The translations under genes and the position numbers were made by a program. A DNA stretch of 23,138 nt from a virus. The stretch spans positions 1 through 23,138 of the IMG/VR virus record IMGVR_UViG_3300028608_000084, one strand, 5' to 3'. The notes under the pieces were generated by a model that searched no databases, was not told the DNA's origin, and saw only the letters and a list, made by a program, of their open reading frames with translations. Positions 20,490-23,138 of this stretch are shown piece after piece (within the stretch, counting starts at the first letter, position 1; each line of letters opens with the position of its first letter).

Positions 20490-21626
20490 ATGCAGGACTC
20501 CCCTTTCCTCATCAAGGTCTACGACAAGAACTTCAACTTCAAGGCATTCGTCGGCGACCCGATCTCCCTGGTGGTCACGCCCCGCTTCAACCAGACCGGC
20601 ACCGCCGCCCTGGTGGTGGACCTGGACCACCACGCCGCACCGTACCTGCTGGAGGACGGCGCCCGGCTGGTGATCTTCCTCCGCGGCCAGCAGCTGATGA
20701 GCGGCAAGATCCACCGCCGCTCCGCCGAGGGCCCCAGCGTCGACGGCACCCTGACGGTCTACCTCAGGGACGACTTCCGGCTGCTGCACCAGGTCCTGGG
20801 CTGGCCGGTGCCCGCCGCCGACATCACGGCGCAGGGCACCAGCGAGTATGCGACCTACACCGGCAACGCCGAGACCATCGCCAAGGCGGTCATTGACGCC
20901 AATATCCGGCTCCGCCTGGGGATGCCGGTCGCCATGGCGACCAACCAGAACCGGGGGGCCACCGTGCCCGACGGGGTGAAGTTCCGCTTCCACCCGCTCT
21001 ACGAGCAGCTGTTCCCCGCCATCGAGCAGGCCGGCATCGGGATCACCATGCGGCAGGGTGCCGACGGCACCGGCTACATCCTGTGCGACGTCTTCGTGCC
21101 GCCGGTGTTCAACTACACCCTCACCGAGGACTCCGGCCTGATCGCCAGCTGGTCCTGGACCGACGAGGACCCGACTGCCACCCGCGTGGTGGCCGGCGGC
21201 GGCGGGGAGGGCGTTGCCCGGATCTTCCGCCGGGCCACCAACACCACCCTGGAGACGGCCCACCGGGATGTCGTGGAGGACTTCCAGGACGCCCGTGATG
21301 CGGACACCGCCGCCCTAGTCCAGACCCGGGCCACGGAGGGCCTGACCGAGGGCGAGCCCAAGGCCGGCTTCGCCGTCCAGCTCTCCGAGTCCGCGAACTT
21401 CCAGTACGGCAAGAACGGCCTCGTCGTCGGCGCCCAGGTGACGATCAGCATCGGCGCCGTCACCCGCACCGACATCCTGCGCGAGGTCACGCTGAGCTAC
21501 ACCCGCGACCAAGGCCTCGTCACCACCCCCGTAGTGGGCGACATCAGGGACTCCCCTGACCGCACCATCGCAAACTTCCTTGCCCGGCTCAAGAAGGGCA
21601 TCAACGACCTGAAGGTGAGCAAGTAA
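20490..21626 (+). CDS. Tal-like baseplate hub protein
   Basis: This gene encodes 378 residues from ATG 20490, one base after the Dit-like stop codon. It resembles the siphovirus ReqiPepy6 Gp37-like family: an N-terminal beta part (FLIKVYDKNFNFKAFVGDPISLVV), then RLVIFLRGQQLMSGKIHRR, and a middle strand YTLTEDSGLIASWSWTDEDP. Proteins in this place form the baseplate hub below the distal tail ring and hold the tape measure until infection. No peptidoglycan-cutting domain is seen, unlike some longer Tal proteins. The next gene starts directly after the stop codon. Confidence 0.8.
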   Translation: MQDSPFLIKVYDKNFNFKAFVGDPISLVVTPRFNQTGTAALVVDLDHHAAPYLLEDGARLVIFLRGQQLMSGKIHRRSAEGPSVDGTLTVYLRDDFRLLHQVLGWPVPAADITAQGTSEYATYTGNAETIAKAVIDANIRLRLGMPVAMATNQNRGATVPDGVKFRFHPLYEQLFPAIEQAGIGITMRQGADGTGYILCDVFVPPVFNYTLTEDSGLIASWSWTDEDPTATRVVAGGGGEGVARIFRRATNTTLETAHRDVVEDFQDARDADTAALVQTRATEGLTEGEPKAGFAVQLSESANFQYGKNGLVVGAQVTISIGAVTRTDILREVTLSYTRDQGLVTTPVVGDIRDSPDRTIANFLARLKKGINDLKVSK

Positions 21627-22637
21627 ATGGCAATCACGAGTATCGGCTACGACGGCTCGGTCAATGAGGCCCAGTGGTCCAAGCTGATCCCCCTCGCGGG
21701 ATCCTCGCACTACGGCGTGGCCGCCGGCCAGGACTGGAAGGTCACCCCGCACGCCACGCTGGACCGTGGCATCACCGTCGCCACCGGCTCCGGCTGGGGC
21801 CACGGCATCCTCGACACCTCCGACACGACAGTGTCCCTGCAGGGCACGGCGGTCTCCTCCGGCTCGCGCTGGGACCTCGTCGTGGCCCGCCGCAACTGGG
21901 GCGGCGCCGGCGGTCTCACGACCTTCGTCCTGGTCACCGGCAGCTCCAGCAAGTCCCTGCCGGCCCGCAACACCACCCCCGGCACCCTGGATGACCAGCC
22001 CCTGGCCCTGGTCCAGTTCACGGCCGGGCAGACGGCCCCCACCTCCGTGGTGGACCTTCGCTGCTGGGCACGCAACGGCGGCATGACCGCCCGTGACGAC
22101 CTGGCCCTGACCTACCTGAAGATGCCCGGGGCGCAGATCATGGTCAACGGCACCCAGTGGAACTGCGAGCTGGACGCCAACGGCAACCCGTCCTGGTCCA
22201 CGTTCGTCATGGGGCGCATCCCGCTCTTTGGTGGATCGGTAGGCGCCCTGGCGGGCGCCGCCGGCTCCAACCCGCAGAACATGATCAACGGCGGCCAGCA
22301 GTTCCTTGTCCAGGCGGGCACCAACGTCAACTATTCCGACAACTCGGGCTACGCCCGGCTCACCTTCCAGAAGCCCTTCCCGAACGGCCTCCTGACCGTC
22401 ATCGCCATGGACGGCGACGACTGGGCCGGTGGCGGGTCCCTCACCTACGCCTCGGCCGGCGGCGTGGGCGGCGGCGGTGGCGTATTCGGCCAGGCAGGCT
22501 TCGGCAGCACGACCGAGTGGGTCTACGCCCTGCGCTCCCAGCCGGCATCGGTGAACGGCACCGGCAGCCTGGTCATCGGCCGGCACGGCGCCCTGAACAA
22601 AATTCACCGCATCAACTGGATTGCTATCGGCTGGTAG
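21627..22637 (+). CDS. Minor tail protein, probable receptor-binding protein
   Basis: This gene encodes 336 residues from ATG 21627, directly after the preceding stop codon, with GGTGAGC upstream as a weak SD. The N-terminal 150 residues resemble a baseplate-attachment part (SIGYDGSVNEAQWSKLIPLAG, then TVATGSGWGHGILD). The C-terminal 120 residues end LTFQKPFPNGLLTVIAM ... INWIAIGW, like the phage tail-fibre gp53-like C-terminal domain that often makes the tip of receptor-binding fibres. A Gly-rich loop (GGVGGGGG) near residue 283 is in the exposed part. Probable role: cell-surface recognition. The exact receptor cannot be read. Confidence 0.75.
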   Translation: MAITSIGYDGSVNEAQWSKLIPLAGSSHYGVAAGQDWKVTPHATLDRGITVATGSGWGHGILDTSDTTVSLQGTAVSSGSRWDLVVARRNWGGAGGLTTFVLVTGSSSKSLPARNTTPGTLDDQPLALVQFTAGQTAPTSVVDLRCWARNGGMTARDDLALTYLKMPGAQIMVNGTQWNCELDANGNPSWSTFVMGRIPLFGGSVGALAGAAGSNPQNMINGGQQFLVQAGTNVNYSDNSGYARLTFQKPFPNGLLTVIAMDGDDWAGGGSLTYASAGGVGGGGGVFGQAGFGSTTEWVYALRSQPASVNGTGSLVIGRHGALNKIHRINWIAIGW

Positions 22638-22652
22638 CGGAAAGAAACGGAC

Positions 22653-23138
22653 ATGGCACTTTACCCATACGAGACCCAACTGGCTCTCAACTCCAACGGA
22701 TCCAGCCTCCTGGTCTCCGACGCTGTTGTCACCATCTACGACGCCTCCGACACCGGCATGGTCACCCCGCTGGCGCTGGTCGACATCTCCGGCGCCCCGC
22801 TGACAAACCCCGTGCAAGTGAGCCGGCAGGGATTCCTGCCGGCCTTCCAGGCCACCACCCCGCAGGTCCTCTGGTCCGGCGGCGGGTTCGTCGGATACCT
22901 CAGCTCCTACCGTGGCCTCCTGGAGGAGGCCGCCGCAGCCGGCACCGCCGCGTCCAACGCAGCCCTCAATGCACTGAACGCCAAGGTGGCCGCCGAGGCC
23001 GCCGCAGCCTCCGCAACCGCACCGACGGATGCGTCCGTGGATGCGGGCATCATCCGCGCCGGCGCCGTGGCCGCCTGGAAGCCGGCCAAGGCCTACGCCC
23101 TCGACCAGTATGTGGTCAACCCCAGCGGAGCCCTGGTC
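22653..23138 (+). CDS. Minor tail protein, 5' part (runs off window)
   Basis: From ATG 22653 the frame is open for 162 codons to the window edge. The first 85 residues are beta-rich (MALYPYETQLALNSNGSSLL, then DAVVTIYDASDTG). Residues about 90-122 are an Ala-rich helix or linker (EEAAAAGTAASNAALNALN). Then comes AWKPAKAYALDQYVVNP, which resembles a small carbohydrate-binding module of the chitinase type (W, aromatic, GxxV spacing). This layout suits a tail fibre or lectin-like minor tail protein working with the gene upstream. GGAAAG lies 8 bases upstream of ATG as SD. The C-terminus and full function are unseen. Confidence 0.78.
   Translation, partial: MALYPYETQLALNSNGSSLLVSDAVVTIYDASDTGMVTPLALVDISGAPLTNPVQVSRQGFLPAFQATTPQVLWSGGGFVGYLSSYRGLLEEAAAAGTAASNAALNALNAKVAAEAAAASATAPTDASVDAGIIRAGAVAAWKPAKAYALDQYVVNPSGALV

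Overview
This window is the packaging and structural half of a tailed, siphovirus-type phage or prophage of a high-GC Gram-positive host. High GC content, GTG/TTG starts with strong Shine-Dalgarno (SD) sequences, apparent leaderless promoters and protein styles familiar from actinobacteriophages suggest an actinobacterial host. An Arthrobacter-like (Micrococcales) host is my best guess, from recall only. No integrase, repressor, lysis gene, tRNA, CRISPR array or insertion sequence is visible, so phage lifestyle cannot be decided from this window.

Layout. Positions 1-252 hold no gene but a dense set of palindromes: a perfect 27-bp inverted repeat, two related hairpin modules, a terminator-like hairpin and a 17-bp operator-like palindrome. 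Positions 253-1256 carry three small leftward genes, one unrecognised and two membrane proteins. Rightward genes then follow: a 5-methylcytosine DNA methyltransferase (1289-2239), a small unknown protein (2436-2663), a 299-bp gene-free stretch, a small helix-turn-helix protein (2963-3190) closed by an intrinsic terminator, an NrdH-type redoxin, an HNH endonuclease, and the terminase small and large subunits. The terminase large gene is broken exactly inside its nucleotide-binding loop at about 4656-4665.

The virion genes from 6050 follow the usual siphovirus order: portal, MuF-like head protein, scaffold, major capsid, four short head-tail joining and tail-completion genes, major tail protein, two tail assembly chaperones joined by a -1 frameshift, a 1789-residue tape measure, distal tail protein, a Tal-like baseplate protein, and two further minor tail proteins. 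The last of these runs off the right edge.

How they work together: HNH, small terminase and large terminase cut and pump DNA through the portal into a shell built from major capsid protein on the scaffold. The adaptor, stopper, completion and terminator proteins join head to tail. The chaperones load tail-tube protein around the tape measure. The distal proteins form the baseplate and probably bind the cell surface. The methyltransferase probably protects the phage DNA from host restriction.

The most notable points are: (1) the terminase split by about 8 extra bases within its P-loop; (2) a homologous C-terminal 76-78 residue domain on both the major capsid and the major tail protein; (3) three tandem 116-117 residue repeats in the tape measure; (4) strong hairpins bracketing the capsid and tail-tube genes without visible new promoters; and (5) the palindrome cluster at the left edge.
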